Below are positions 7,621 through 16,984 of a stretch of DNA of 64,000 nt, piece after piece. The notes under the pieces were generated by a model. The model was not told the DNA's origin, made no database searches, and saw only the letters and a list, made by a program, of their open reading frames with translations. Every line of letters starts with the position of its first letter. Positions within the stretch are counted from its first letter, which is position 1. The position numbers and the translations under genes were made by a program. Location of the stretch: NCBI GenBank assembly GCA_021613335.1, contig JAJTWR010000479.1:744001-808000 (forward strand). Reading direction: 5' to 3'. This DNA comes from Whitmania pigra (Eukaryota; Annelida; Clitellata; Hirudinida; Haemopidae).

Positions 7621-8438
7621 TTTTTGATGCGATAACGGAATTTTAAATTTCCGGTATTGAAAACATTTACAAAACGATTGTCGTATTTTTCATCTTCAAA
7701 ATTAACAGAAGTTTGTTTTGTTTTTTCAGGGATGAGAAATCTTTTCATTTCTTTTTTATCTACCAGCATTTTCAGAGGGATTGTTGTGCCTGCGTTTTCA
7801 AAACCTAATTTAGAGAAACTCTTTCCTGTTGACCAATCCCGATCTGAATAAGACATCAAATCATCTACATTAAATTGATTAACCGCATATTTAAGCAATT
7901 TACTTAATCCGCCTACAACGGTTATACCGCTTTGACAAACAAACCGAACCAATTCTATAGATTGATAACCCGGCTTTGTTTTATCCATAAACCGTATTGG
8001 CCCAAAACCGGCCAACGCAACCAAATCTCCTTTAAATTCTAAACCGGTATAATTTTTGCATTTTGCAAATCCTTGTAAATGATGTTCGTCAAAAAATAAT
8101 TTGGCTTTGTTAACATCAACATTTATTGGCTTGGTTTGCCTGCCGTAAACCGTTTTATTTTTATTTATAAAAGAAGATATTCTGCTTAAAACCTGTAAAG
8201 ACCTTGCCCGCCAAATATCTTCCCAAAGATGGACAAGTAAGTTTCCTTTTTCAGCATAATTTGTCTGTAAGTCAATAAATTGTTGCGGACTAAAACAGGT
8301 ATTCAACGAAACCAAATGTATTTTAATATGGCCTAAACCTAGAATAACGTAAGGCTCTACGCTTACAATTTCTACCTGCTGATACATCATTTGTAAGCTA
8401 TATAACACATCTTGCTGCCAGTTTGTATTTAGATTCAC
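7617..8438 (-). CDS. Putative acyltransferase-fold protein related to phage/endonuclease-linked domains
   Basis: This is a 273-residue protein, not firmly recognised. The second half (about residues 108-215) has the layout FDEHHLQGF, LVALAGFGPIRF, ELVRFVCQSG, VVGGLSKLLKY and SYSDRDWSTGKSFSKLGFE. It resembles the GNAT-like module found behind homing-endonuclease or Vsr-type domains in phages. The first half contains LWEDIW, reminiscent of the end of a Vsr-like fold, but I see no complete catalytic set. It overlaps miaA by 4 bp and so is co-transcribed with it. It could be an acyltransferase acting on nucleic acid or a decayed nuclease; neither is shown. Confidence 0.45.
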   Translation of the reverse strand: MNLNTNWQQDVLYSLQMMYQQVEIVSVEPYVILGLGHIKIHLVSLNTCFSPQQFIDLQTNYAEKGNLLVHLWEDIWRARSLQVLSRISSFINKNKTVYGRQTKPINVDVNKAKLFFDEHHLQGFAKCKNYTGLEFKGDLVALAGFGPIRFMDKTKPGYQSIELVRFVCQSGITVVGGLSKLLKYAVNQFNVDDLMSYSDRDWSTGKSFSKLGFENAGTTIPLKMLVDKKEMKRFLIPEKTKQTSVNFEDEKYDNRFVNVFNTGNLKFRYRIKK

Positions 8439-8462
8439 TCTTTTTCTCTGTAAAATATGCGC

Positions 8463-8552
8463 TTAATACTTTTCGCCTTTAACAAATCTCTCCAAAAACC
8501 CTGTTCTCAAATCATAAGCAACAAGGCCAAAATAAGCAATCTTTATATTCAT
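8463..8552 (-). CDS. Possible 29-residue small protein
   Basis: The start at 8550-8552 is preceded by a purine-rich stretch with GGAGGAAAG about 16 nt upstream, unusually strong for this genome. The frame closes at 8463-8465, about 25 bp before the start of the gene at 8438 on the same strand. The peptide is mixed and carries no signal or membrane motif. A competing ATG just upstream in another frame closes after two codons. It may be a leader peptide for the downstream operon or a chance frame. Confidence 0.25.
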   Translation of the reverse strand: MNIKIAYFGLVAYDLRTGFLERFVKGEKY

Positions 8553-9667
8553 TTTTTCATTTTTCTTTCCTCCTTTATTACTCCTCTAAAAACAGGAATG
8601 GAACGAAGAACATGCTAAGGAGTTCCATTGAACCCCAAATTATACTCCTTATTATACCCTTTTTTCTGAAAACCTGTAAAAGACTTAATGACAGATAATG
8701 GTATGAAAACGTAAATGCTCTTAATAAATTCGTTAGATTTCATAATCAATAGTATTATTACATTAAATTAGCGCATGTCATTTTTTGAGGAGGATTTTTG
8801 TTGTTTATAAAGGAATCGCCAAAATTTATCAAGTATCCATAAAATTATTGGTGAATAAAATTTAAACAGTTTCTAAGGTTAAAGATAAATTAACAAGGTA
8901 AAGATATTTATAAATTATTGCGAATCAATAACAAACAGGCGCGTTTTTGGTTTTCGGAATTTTGGGGTTAAAACGAGCGAAATTTTAGGGCGGTTTTGCA
9001 TTTGAAATAAGCCGGAAAGCGAGCCAGATTACATTTGTTATCGGGTCGGCTAACCATAATTTTAACAAAATATACGGGCATATGCAGGGTTTGTAACCGG
9101 AATAAATTAAGCCAAAACAAAATCGGATAAAAGTTATTTAACCGGCCTTATCACAGGATTAATGGAGAGGCTCAGAGAAGAAAATTTTCGTTTTTTTAGA
9201 ATGCTCAGACCTGAGGATATAGTTTAAGCTAAAATCAATAAAAAACTAAATAGTTTGAAATACTGCAAGTTACTTTTCGGTTAAAGGAGCTTTAGAATTG
9301 TTATTGCCCGCCTACGGGCGTTCTCCTGTCATAAAAACTACCGTAAATACAGGGTAAAAAAAATAAAATGCTTTGGATAAAACCTTTGGTTTAACCGGTA
9401 TTTTTTAGGGCTGCGTAAAAATGTTTAAGCTTTTTAAAAGGTATATGCTATGGGTTTTACCGGCAATTTAAAGCAAGCGTATTTGGGGCATGTCAAAGGG
9501 AATAAAACCGTTTGATATCTCTGTTGAAACAATTCTTAAAATTATCTTGAGCCTTTTTATTTATACTGATAAATAGATATTTATGCAAAAAATATTTTTT
9601 TTAATACAAAATATATTTTTACCTTTACCAAACATAATTTAAGCGATTGTTAGAGGCAGGCCGTAGA
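8553..9667. other. Gene-poor stretch with insertion-sequence debris
   Basis: I find no supported gene here. An inverted repeat, AATGGAAC and GTTCCATT, lies at 8597-8629. The plus-strand stretch 8827-8865 reads YQVSIKLLVNKI and stop, like the last residues of the decayed IS5-type transposase at 27949-28381. The following bases also resemble that remnant, so a second worn copy is likely. The rest shows stops in all frames and looks like decayed DNA. Confidence 0.5.
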
Positions 9668-9804
9668 GGTTTTCAGGCAATGAGGGGAAGAGTTTATTTT
9701 ATGAAACGTTTATTACGCCGTATCGCAAACCTGATATAAATAAGCTGTTTAGGGGTTTTCAGGCAATAAGGGGAAGAGTTTATTTTCATGAAACGTTTAT
9801 TACG
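9668..9804 (+). repeat. Two 50-bp direct repeats, each with a short ATG frame
   Basis: Units at 9668-9717 and 9754-9804 are nearly identical (one substitution and one inserted C). They lie directly upstream of the LamG cargo gene at 9889. Each has GGGGAAGAG about 10 nt before an ATG that opens MKRLLR. The first frame encodes about 12 residues; the second runs about 35 and stops at the start of the cargo gene. A duplicated translational leader or regulatory site is possible; there is no proof of expression. Confidence 0.5.
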
Positions 9805-9888
9805 TACGCATCATAATTGTGATTTGGCAAAAATACCAATTATAGAGCAACCAAATTTTTTCTGTTTAATAAAATTTTATAAATCATT

Positions 9889-12336
9889 ATGAAAAAAGCA
9901 TTACTTTCCATTGTTAAATTTTTCGGTTTAACCCTTGTTTTTTTAGCATTTTCATTAGCTGTAAATGCAAACAAAAGAGGCTTTAAAAATTTAGCTGACA
10001 GCAGTAAAGCAGGGTCTTCTCGATTTATGGCTGCGCCATTTAAAAAGGCCGGTTCTGCCTATAAATACAAGGCGAGCATTTTTGGAAACGCTTTAGCTTT
10101 TGACGGGTGGAATGATTATGTTACCATGGGTTCGGGGCTTACCCTTCCTGAAAGCGGGTGGACAGAAGAAATGTGGATTTATGTGCCTGAGGTATCTCCC
10201 GAAGTCAAGAAATTGGGGATGTTAGTGATAGGCAGCGATGATATGACGGTTTGGTCGAAAAGAGGGCCTTTCCTTTTTATAGACGATGGCAATACTTTGT
10301 ATGGGGGTTATGGTTATGGAACCGGGCAAACTCAGAAAACTTATAGCGCTCATAATCTTTTAATTGTTAACGCCTGGAACCATATTGCCCAAACTTATGA
10401 CGGAAGAAGGTTAAAAGCTTACATTAACGGGAAAAAGGTAGTTGATGAGGAGGCCCCGGAGAAGCCTAATGCCAACCCAATTAAGTATTTGGGTGGGGGA
10501 TTTTTAAGTTATTATTACTTTCAAGGTTCTATAGACGAGCTTAGGATTTGGAACCGTGCTCGCAGCGCGGAAGAAATTAAAAACAATTATGATAAGATTA
10601 TCGCTCCTAACAACCCTGCTTTGCTGCTTTATTATTCTTTTAATCAAGGGATAGCGGGCGGAGATAATACGGGCTTTAACGGCAATGATGCGGTGGGCAT
10701 TAGCTTCGTTACGGATAGTAAAGGGAGATTTCACGGCGTTCTTAATAATTTTAATTTAATGGGAGTAAGGTCCAATTTTGTAACTTCTTTTGTGAAAACA
10801 ACGGCTAATGAGGCCACAAACATTACCGAAGGTTCGTTTACGGCAAACTGGGCTGTGCTCGCAGGCACGGTATTAGATAAATATCTCTTAGAAGTAGCCC
10901 GGGATGATAAGTTTACAAACTTAGTTCCCGGGTATGAAAACTTAGAGGTACTGGCAGGCGCAACATCTTGGGCGGTAAGCGGCTTAAGTCATGATGTTAC
11001 GTATTATTACAGGGTGAAGGCAGTAGTGGGCAGGGTTACCGGCCCGGGTAGTAATATTATATCGGTAAAAACGCATGCTTTAAGCGGATTTGGAAACGCG
11101 TTGAATTTTGACGGGGACGGTGATTTTGTTACCATGGAAGCGGGGCTTACCCTTCCTGAAAGCGGTTGGACAGAAGAAATGTGGATTTATTTACCTGAGG
11201 TATCTCCTGGCACTCGGTTTATGGGGTTGATAGGCGGCGATGATATGACGGTTTGGTCGAAAAGAGGGCCTTTCCTTCAAATACATAAAGAGACTGATTT
11301 GCACGGCGGTTATGGTTATGGAACCGGGGAAAATCAGAAAACTTATAGCGCTCATAATGTTTTGGCTGTTAACGCCTGGAACCACGTTGCCCAAACTTAT
11401 GACGGAAGCAGCTTAAAAGCTTACGTTAACGGAAATTTGGTAGCTGATGTTGAGGCCCCCGAAAAGCCTAATGCCAACCCAATTAAGTATTTGGGGGGGG
11501 GACCTTCAGATTATAATTACTTTAAAGGTTCTATAGACGAGCTTAGGATTTGGAACCGCGCTCGCAGCGCGGAAAAAATTAAAAACAATTATGATAAGAC
11601 TGTCGCTCCTGACGACTCTGATTTATTGCTTTATTATTCCTTTAATCAAGGAATAGCCGGCGGCGATAATACGGATATTAGCTCCGTTACGGATAGTAAA
11701 GGGAAATTTGACGGCGTTTTTAACAATTTTGCGTTAAACGGATCAAGTTCAAATTTTGTAGCTTCTTTGGTGAAAACAACGGCTAATGAGGCCACAAATA
11801 TTACCGAAGGTTCGTTTACGGCAAACTGGGCTGCGCCCGCAGATAGGGTAGTAAATAAATATCGCTTAGAAGTATCTCGTGATGATAAGTTTACAAACTT
11901 AGTCCCCGGTTATGAAAACTTAGAGGTACCGGCAGGCGCAACATCTTGGACGGTAAACGGTTTAAGTCCTGATTTTACCTATTATTACAGGGTTAAGGTG
12001 GTAGTGGGCCAAGCTATCGGCCCTAATAGTAATGCCATATCGGTAAAAACGCAGGCTGTAAGCGGGTTAGAAATCGGCAATATGATAACGCCCAACGGCG
12101 ACGGGGTTAACGATACATGGATTATTGAAAATATCGAACACTATCCGAACGCTACCGTAAAAGTGTTTGACAGGGCCAGGCGGTTGGTATTTAGCCAAAC
12201 AAATTACGATAACAAATGGAACGGATATTATAACGGAAGGCCATTAAGGCAAGGCGCTTACTATTATGTGATAAGCATCGGGGAAGGTAAAAATATAATA
12301 AGCAAAGGATATCTCACCATTATCAACAAACAATAA
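9889..12336 (+). CDS. Secreted LamG/FN3 protein with type B T9SS sorting domain
   Basis: This 815-residue secreted protein has a signal peptide (1-27), followed by two copies of one unit. Each unit is a LamG/concanavalin-like domain (FDGxxDYVTM, WTEEMWIY, AWNHxAQTYDG, IDELRIWNRARS) plus one fibronectin type III domain. The last 85 residues are a gliding-motility-type C-terminal domain (ITPNGDGVNDTW, VKVFDR, WNG, GAYYYVI), the CHU_C-like signal for type IX secretion. The product should be exported and displayed or released at the cell surface, where LamG domains commonly bind glycans. The two units are also closely alike as DNA, so the duplication is fairly recent. The PorP/SprF gene 14 bp downstream is the usual partner of such cargo. 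Confidence 0.9.
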   Translation: MKKALLSIVKFFGLTLVFLAFSLAVNANKRGFKNLADSSKAGSSRFMAAPFKKAGSAYKYKASIFGNALAFDGWNDYVTMGSGLTLPESGWTEEMWIYVPEVSPEVKKLGMLVIGSDDMTVWSKRGPFLFIDDGNTLYGGYGYGTGQTQKTYSAHNLLIVNAWNHIAQTYDGRRLKAYINGKKVVDEEAPEKPNANPIKYLGGGFLSYYYFQGSIDELRIWNRARSAEEIKNNYDKIIAPNNPALLLYYSFNQGIAGGDNTGFNGNDAVGISFVTDSKGRFHGVLNNFNLMGVRSNFVTSFVKTTANEATNITEGSFTANWAVLAGTVLDKYLLEVARDDKFTNLVPGYENLEVLAGATSWAVSGLSHDVTYYYRVKAVVGRVTGPGSNIISVKTHALSGFGNALNFDGDGDFVTMEAGLTLPESGWTEEMWIYLPEVSPGTRFMGLIGGDDMTVWSKRGPFLQIHKETDLHGGYGYGTGENQKTYSAHNVLAVNAWNHVAQTYDGSSLKAYVNGNLVADVEAPEKPNANPIKYLGGGPSDYNYFKGSIDELRIWNRARSAEKIKNNYDKTVAPDDSDLLLYYSFNQGIAGGDNTDISSVTDSKGKFDGVFNNFALNGSSSNFVASLVKTTANEATNITEGSFTANWAAPADRVVNKYRLEVSRDDKFTNLVPGYENLEVPAGATSWTVNGLSPDFTYYYRVKVVVGQAIGPNSNAISVKTQAVSGLEIGNMITPNGDGVNDTWIIENIEHYPNATVKVFDRARRLVFSQTNYDNKWNGYYNGRPLRQGAYYYVISIGEGKNIISKGYLTIINKQ

Positions 12337-12350
12337 AAAACTAATATCAA

Positions 12351-13244
12351 ATGAAAAAGTTTTATATATTATTTGTAGTACTTGGTTTGGGTATTACAAC
12401 AGGCATAAAAGCGCAAATAGACCCATTAGCGGTACAATATTTTAACAATCGTTATTTGGGCAATCCGGCCATGGAGGGTATTAATCAAGGTTATACCGTT
12501 AATGGGGTATACCGACAGTTATTTGAGAGTTTTCCCGGCAGTCCGGTGTCTCAAAGTTTGAGTGCGGATTATGGTTTTGAGAAGATAGGAGCGGGGTTAA
12601 ATATCTTTAACGACAAGGCCGGTTTGTTAAGGCAAACGCGCGTTGTTGGTTCTTTTTCTTACCATTTGCCTTTGTCTAGAGACGGTAAGCGGTTAAGTTT
12701 CGGGATTTCATTAGGGCTGCAGGGGCAACGGCTGTCGCAGGGCGATATAATTGGCGCAAGCGGCGATGTTTTGGCGGTTAATTATAATAGCAAAGCTGCT
12801 TATTTTGACGGAGACTTTGGAACGGCTTATAGCGGCAAAGGCTTGGTTTTACAGCTTTCAACTCCCAATCTTCGCAGTTTGTTTAAGCGGGATTATGCCC
12901 TTCAGTCAGATGTTCCAACGTTTTATACGGCGGCCAGTTATAAGATTAATTTAAAGAAAAATATTTTTTCATCGTGCGAACCTTTGATAGCTTATCGAAG
13001 TTTTACCCAAATTAAAGGGATTATAGATGTTGGGGCCCAGTTTTATTTGGTAAACGATCAGGTTTTTTTAACCGGATTGTATCATAATAACGGCAGTAAT
13101 AATAACAGCGTAACAATTGGTTTGGGGATGAACTTTAAGAAACATTATTTGGTAAGCGGGACGTACACAACCGGGACTTTAAATATATCGGATTATTCAA
13201 ACGGGAATTTTGAGTTAAGTTTAAGGGTTACAATTTGGAAATAA
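12351..13244 (+). CDS. PorP/SprF family type IX secretion outer-membrane protein
   Basis: This is a 297-residue protein with a signal peptide (to about residue 22, ending IKAQ) and the family opening DPLAVQYFNNRYLGNPAMEG. A predicted beta-barrel of about 14 strands follows. PorP/SprF proteins are needed for secretion or anchoring of type IX cargo with type B C-terminal domains. Bacteroidota often have many, each next to its own cargo gene, as here with the LamG protein 14 bp upstream. The two genes are probably one operon, closed by a hairpin at 13270-13296. Confidence 0.9.
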   Translation: MKKFYILFVVLGLGITTGIKAQIDPLAVQYFNNRYLGNPAMEGINQGYTVNGVYRQLFESFPGSPVSQSLSADYGFEKIGAGLNIFNDKAGLLRQTRVVGSFSYHLPLSRDGKRLSFGISLGLQGQRLSQGDIIGASGDVLAVNYNSKAAYFDGDFGTAYSGKGLVLQLSTPNLRSLFKRDYALQSDVPTFYTAASYKINLKKNIFSSCEPLIAYRSFTQIKGIIDVGAQFYLVNDQVFLTGLYHNNGSNNNSVTIGLGMNFKKHYLVSGTYTTGTLNISDYSNGNFELSLRVTIWK

Positions 13245-13269
13245 AAAGGTTATACGGTTAATATCAAAC

Positions 13270-13296
13270 AAAGGGTTTCTTGTTTAGAAACCTTTT
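13270..13296 (+). terminator. Intrinsic terminator after the PorP/SprF gene
   Basis: AAAGGGTTTC and GAAACCTTTT form a 10-bp stem (one G-T pair) with a 7-nt loop, and the 3' arm itself ends in TTTT. It lies 26 bp after the stop codon. Confidence 0.7.
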
Positions 13297-13333
13297 GTTA
13301 ATTTGAATATGCGGAACGCTTACAATTATATTA

Positions 13334-13341
13334 TATATTTG
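13334..13341 (+). promoter_or_regulatory. -7 type promoter motif of the M13 peptidase gene
   Basis: TATATTTG matches the Bacteroidota -7 consensus TAnnTTTG, 27 nt before the ATG at 13369. It follows the terminator of the preceding operon, so an independent promoter is expected here. Confidence 0.5.
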
Positions 13342-13368
13342 CAATCTTAACTAATTTTAATTTTAAGA

Positions 13369-15408
13369 ATGAAAATAAAATTGATTAAAGGCGGTCTTAC
13401 CTTATTAAGCGTTTTTGCTGTTGTTTCTATAGCACAAGCGCAAACAGACAAAAAAAAGTATATCGATCCGGCAAATATGGATTTTACGGTTAAACCGGGC
13501 GATGATTTTTACCGGTATGCAAGCGGTACGTGGATAAAAAACAATCCTGTTCCGGCAAAAGAAATCAGATGGGGTTCTTTTGATGTGCTTCGTGAAAATA
13601 ACTCTCAAGCAATAAAAGGACTATTGGAAGCGGCCGCTGCAGATAAAACCGCCAAACCGGGTTCAATTACCAAACGCGTAGGCGATTTTTATGCCGCCGC
13701 AATTGATACTTTAGCGATTGAAAAACTAGGTTATACGCCTGTAAAAGGCGAATTGGAAAAAATCAATCAGATTAAAGATTTGCAAGGCATTTTAAATCAT
13801 GCCGCTTATTTACGTACTTTGGGCAGTTTCAGCCCTATGTTTGGTATAGGCGTTAGCCAAGATAAAAAAAATGCAACAAAATATATAGTATATCTCTCGC
13901 AAGGCGGAACTACTTTGCCCGATCGTGATTATTATTTAAAAAACGACGACCAAACCAAGCGGATACAAGCGGCTTATAATACCTATATGATTACGCTTTT
14001 TGGTTTGATTGGCTATCGGCAAGAACAGGCTCAAAAAAAGGCAGAAACAATTTTCAATATCGAAAAAAATTTAGCGCAAGTTCAAATGACCCGAATTGAA
14101 TTGCGCGATCCTGAAAAAACCTACAACAAACGGAGCGTTTCTGAGTTTAATAAAACTACCCCTAATATGCCTTGGGATAAATTACTTCCCTTGCATAAAA
14201 TTAAAAAACAGGATACAATCGTCATTAATTCCATTTCGTTTTTTAAAACATTGGATACCATGCTGAAAACAGTGCCTGTTACCGATTGGAAAACCTATCT
14301 GGAATGGAATATACTTAAAACCTCAGCGCCCTATTTAAGTTCTCCTTTTGTAAACGCAAATTTTGCATTTACTCAGGCGCAAACCGGGCAAAAAATACAA
14401 AAACCGCGTTCAGAACGCATGGCTAATTTAACTGATATATCTATTGGCGAATTGTTAGGCCAGCTATATGTGGCTAAATACTTTAAACCCGAAGCCAAAG
14501 CAAGAATGGAAGAAATGATTTCGAACCTGCGTAAAGCTTTTGAAATTCGTATCAAAAATTTAGACTGGATGAGCGATGCCACCAAAGAAAAAGCTTTAGC
14601 AAAATTGCATGCTTTTACGCCTAAAGTGGGGTATCCGGCTAAATGGAAAACATATAACGGGTTGGAAATAAGCCGAAATAGCTTCTTCCAAAATTTTAGA
14701 AACGCTTCGGCTTGGGCATATCAAGACAATATTGGCAAATTAGGGCAACCGATTGATAAAATAACTTTTAATATGACTCCTCCTACAGTTAATGCCTATT
14801 ATAAGCCAACAATGAACGAAATTGTATTTCCGGCCGGAATTTTACAATTCCCGTTTTTTGATCCCAACGCCGACGACGCTATAAATTACGGAGGCATAGG
14901 GGCTGTAATTGGTCATGAACTGAGTCATGGTTTTGACGACCAAGGTAGCCGGTATGATGCTAATGGCAATTTAAAAAACTGGTGGACAAGCGAAGATAAA
15001 ACCAAATTTGAAGCCAAATCAAAAAATTTGATCGAACAATATAACGCCTATACGGTAAATGATACTATTCATGTTCAAGGTAAATTTACTTTAGGCGAAA
15101 ATATTGGCGATTTAGGGGGAATTAATGTCGCTTATACTGCTTTCAAAATGACTAAACAAGGTCAAAGTAATACTAAAATTGACGGTTTTACCCCTGATCA
15201 ACGTTTTTTTCTTTCATGGGCACAGGTTTGGAGAAGAAATATTTTGCCTGAAACCGCTGCTCAATTCATTAAAACCGATCCGCACTCGCCCGAAAAATAC
15301 CGTACCATTGGCCCTCTTGTAAATATGGATGTTTGGTACAATGCTTTCGATATACAACCCGAAGATAAACTTTATAAAAAACCCGAAGACAGGATTAAAA
15401 TTTGGTAA
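13369..15408 (+). CDS. M13 family zinc metallopeptidase (neprilysin/PepO-like)
   Basis: This 679-residue exported peptidase has a signal peptide (1-24, ending AQAQ), then the family opening DFTVKPGDDFYRYASGTWI. The zinc site HELSH is at about residues 516-520, preceded by NAYY and followed by the third-ligand motif ENIGDLGG. The C-terminal part includes AQVWRRN and NMDVWYNAFD, which form the substrate-binding end. These match the neprilysin/endothelin-converting family, which cleaves short peptides. The length is normal. It probably acts in the periplasm and stands alone, with its own promoter motif and terminator. Confidence 0.95.
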   Translation: MKIKLIKGGLTLLSVFAVVSIAQAQTDKKKYIDPANMDFTVKPGDDFYRYASGTWIKNNPVPAKEIRWGSFDVLRENNSQAIKGLLEAAAADKTAKPGSITKRVGDFYAAAIDTLAIEKLGYTPVKGELEKINQIKDLQGILNHAAYLRTLGSFSPMFGIGVSQDKKNATKYIVYLSQGGTTLPDRDYYLKNDDQTKRIQAAYNTYMITLFGLIGYRQEQAQKKAETIFNIEKNLAQVQMTRIELRDPEKTYNKRSVSEFNKTTPNMPWDKLLPLHKIKKQDTIVINSISFFKTLDTMLKTVPVTDWKTYLEWNILKTSAPYLSSPFVNANFAFTQAQTGQKIQKPRSERMANLTDISIGELLGQLYVAKYFKPEAKARMEEMISNLRKAFEIRIKNLDWMSDATKEKALAKLHAFTPKVGYPAKWKTYNGLEISRNSFFQNFRNASAWAYQDNIGKLGQPIDKITFNMTPPTVNAYYKPTMNEIVFPAGILQFPFFDPNADDAINYGGIGAVIGHELSHGFDDQGSRYDANGNLKNWWTSEDKTKFEAKSKNLIEQYNAYTVNDTIHVQGKFTLGENIGDLGGINVAYTAFKMTKQGQSNTKIDGFTPDQRFFLSWAQVWRRNILPETAAQFIKTDPHSPEKYRTIGPLVNMDVWYNAFDIQPEDKLYKKPEDRIKIW

Positions 15409-15419
15409 ATATTTAAATA

Positions 15420-15445
15420 AAAGGGTTGTAAATTTACAACCTTTT
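15420..15445 (+). terminator. Intrinsic terminator after the M13 peptidase gene
   Basis: This is a nearly perfect palindrome, AAAGGGTTGTAAA followed by TTTACAACCTTTT, 12 bp after the stop. It has the same AAAGG...CCTTTT design as the terminator at 13270. Confidence 0.75.
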
Positions 15446-15810
15446 ATCTTGTTTTAATTGCCTTTTCTTAGGTAAAGTACCAAGCGCCAAAACTCTGGGA
15501 TTTCATAATCCTTCGTTTGTCATTTAAAATATTCAGCTTGTTAACTTGCTATTGTTTTTTGGCAAAGCACGGCGCTTGGGTAATATGGTTTTGTGCGGTA
15601 AATTCTTCCAATTTTCAGGCGTACATTTGTTGGCGAAGGAGCGATTTTCCAAATTAATTAAAATAAAAATTTTTCCCTCAATTAAAAAGCAAAAATTTTT
15701 CCTGTTTATTTCTTTTGTGGCAAAAAGGAAGCGCAAACAAAATCTCTTAAACTTTCCAATCCATGATATAAAAATAAGATGTTTTAACTTAGCAGAAATT
15801 TTTTAAAAGC
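15446..15810. other. Intergenic region without a supported gene
   Basis: The stretch is AT-rich with two copies of AAAATTTTTCC about 30 bp apart near 15665-15705. Open frames on both strands lack start context or family features. No promoter motif with the full TAnnTTTG form is close to mnmD. Confidence 0.4.
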
Positions 15811-16479
15811 ATGAACATTCTTATTCCTACCGCCGATGGTTCAATTACTTTGTATAATCAAGAAATTGGAGAGCATTACCATTCCGCCCATGGCGCGCTT
15901 CAAGAAGCCAAACACGTGTTTATTAACGCGGGTTTATTACATAGATTACAAACTTTAAATTCCAAAAAAATCAAAATTTTGGAAGTAGGTTTTGGTACCG
16001 GATTAAATTTTTTACTAACATTAGATTTTGCCTTACAACAGAAAATAGAAATAGATTATACCGGCTTAGAACCTTTTCCTATTGAAAAAAATATTATCGA
16101 AAAAACAAAAAACGACCGGTTTGTAGCGTCTCAAACATGGTCTGCTTTTTTAAATGCTTATCCGGCCGCTATAGGTATGAAAACTGTATTAAATGCTTCT
16201 TGTTTACTAAAAATAGCGCCATTAAAATTAGCAGATTATAAAAGCGAACAAACATTTGACCTTATCTATTACGATGCCTTTTCGGTAAAACATCAGCCCC
16301 AAATGTGGACTTATGAAATCATAGCCCATACTTGTAATTTTCTGAAAACCAATGGTATTTTTGTAACCTATGCCATTACCGCCAACTTACAAAAAGCAAT
16401 TAAAGCCTGCGGATTAAGAGTTGAGAAACTGAAAGGCGCTTTAGGCAAAAGAGAAATGTTAAGGGCGATAAAAATTTAA
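15811..16479 (+). CDS. mnmD: tRNA 5-methylaminomethyl-2-thiouridine methyltransferase MnmD
   Basis: This 222-residue SAM-dependent methyltransferase acts on the wobble uridine (U34) of certain tRNAs, the MnmD half of the MnmC reaction. The family opening TADGSITLYNQEIGEHYHSAHGA is followed by the SAM motif EVGFGTGLNFLLTL (about residues 57-70), the acidic motif YTGLEPFP and the catalytic-region YYDAFSVKHQPQMWTYE. The FAD-dependent MnmC oxidase domain of the fused enterobacterial enzyme is absent, as usual in Bacteroidota. The next gene is about 500 bp away. Confidence 0.93.
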   Translation: MNILIPTADGSITLYNQEIGEHYHSAHGALQEAKHVFINAGLLHRLQTLNSKKIKILEVGFGTGLNFLLTLDFALQQKIEIDYTGLEPFPIEKNIIEKTKNDRFVASQTWSAFLNAYPAAIGMKTVLNASCLLKIAPLKLADYKSEQTFDLIYYDAFSVKHQPQMWTYEIIAHTCNFLKTNGIFVTYAITANLQKAIKACGLRVEKLKGALGKREMLRAIKI

Positions 16480-16970
16480 AATGTAATTCAAACCGGTAAG
16501 AAAGTTTTTAAACAGGCCATATCGGCTCTGAATTAATTAATGCGCCAGGGCGGTTGTTCATCATTAAACGCATCAGGGCTGAATTTATCAGAAACAACTC
16601 CAATATTTTATTCCGGATTCGGCTTGATTAACCTTCTCGCCAACTATACCAAAAGTTTAAAAAACCGATTTTATGCGGCTCAATACTATGTTGGTCAATA
16701 TTTAAAGGTTTCAAAATTTCTGTCTCCATAAATATCCGCTATTAATTCTCTTCCGCTTCAAAAGATTTTAAAATATTAAACAGAAAACTGTGGATTGATT
16801 TAACAAAACTCCAATAAACTTTGTGGCTGATGATTGACCAATAGCCTATTTATCCTTACAAATTATTGAAAATTAGTTGTTTAAAAATATTCCCAAATCA
16901 GAATTTTACCGGTTTTTAACTCAAGAAAACTTAACATCCGTTTAATTTAGTAAATTAAACAATTTAACTC
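16480..16970. other. Intergenic region without a supported gene
   Basis: A 63-codon open frame at 16540-16731 has no family features and unconvincing start context. The rest has stops in all frames. The region may be decayed coding DNA but I cannot name it. Confidence 0.4.
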
Positions 16971-16978
16971 TATTTTTG
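16971..16978 (+). promoter_or_regulatory. -7 type promoter motif of pdxH, leaderless arrangement
   Basis: TATTTTTG matches TAnnTTTG and ends 6 nt before the ATG at 16985. Transcription would start at or next to the start codon. This also argues against the alternative TTG start at 16976, which lies inside the motif. Confidence 0.45.
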
Positions 16979-16984
16979 TTAATC

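Noticed and set aside
8597..8629. Inverted repeat AATGGAAC/GTTCCATT as a terminator
   Set aside because: It lacks a T-run on both strands and does not follow a gene. It is noted only as structure in the gap.
9668..9804. CRISPR-like repeat
   Set aside because: Only two units exist, they are 50 bp long with ATG frames, and no Cas gene is near.
16540..16731. Plus-strand frame of 63 codons
   Set aside because: There is no family feature, no convincing start context and no conserved neighbour.
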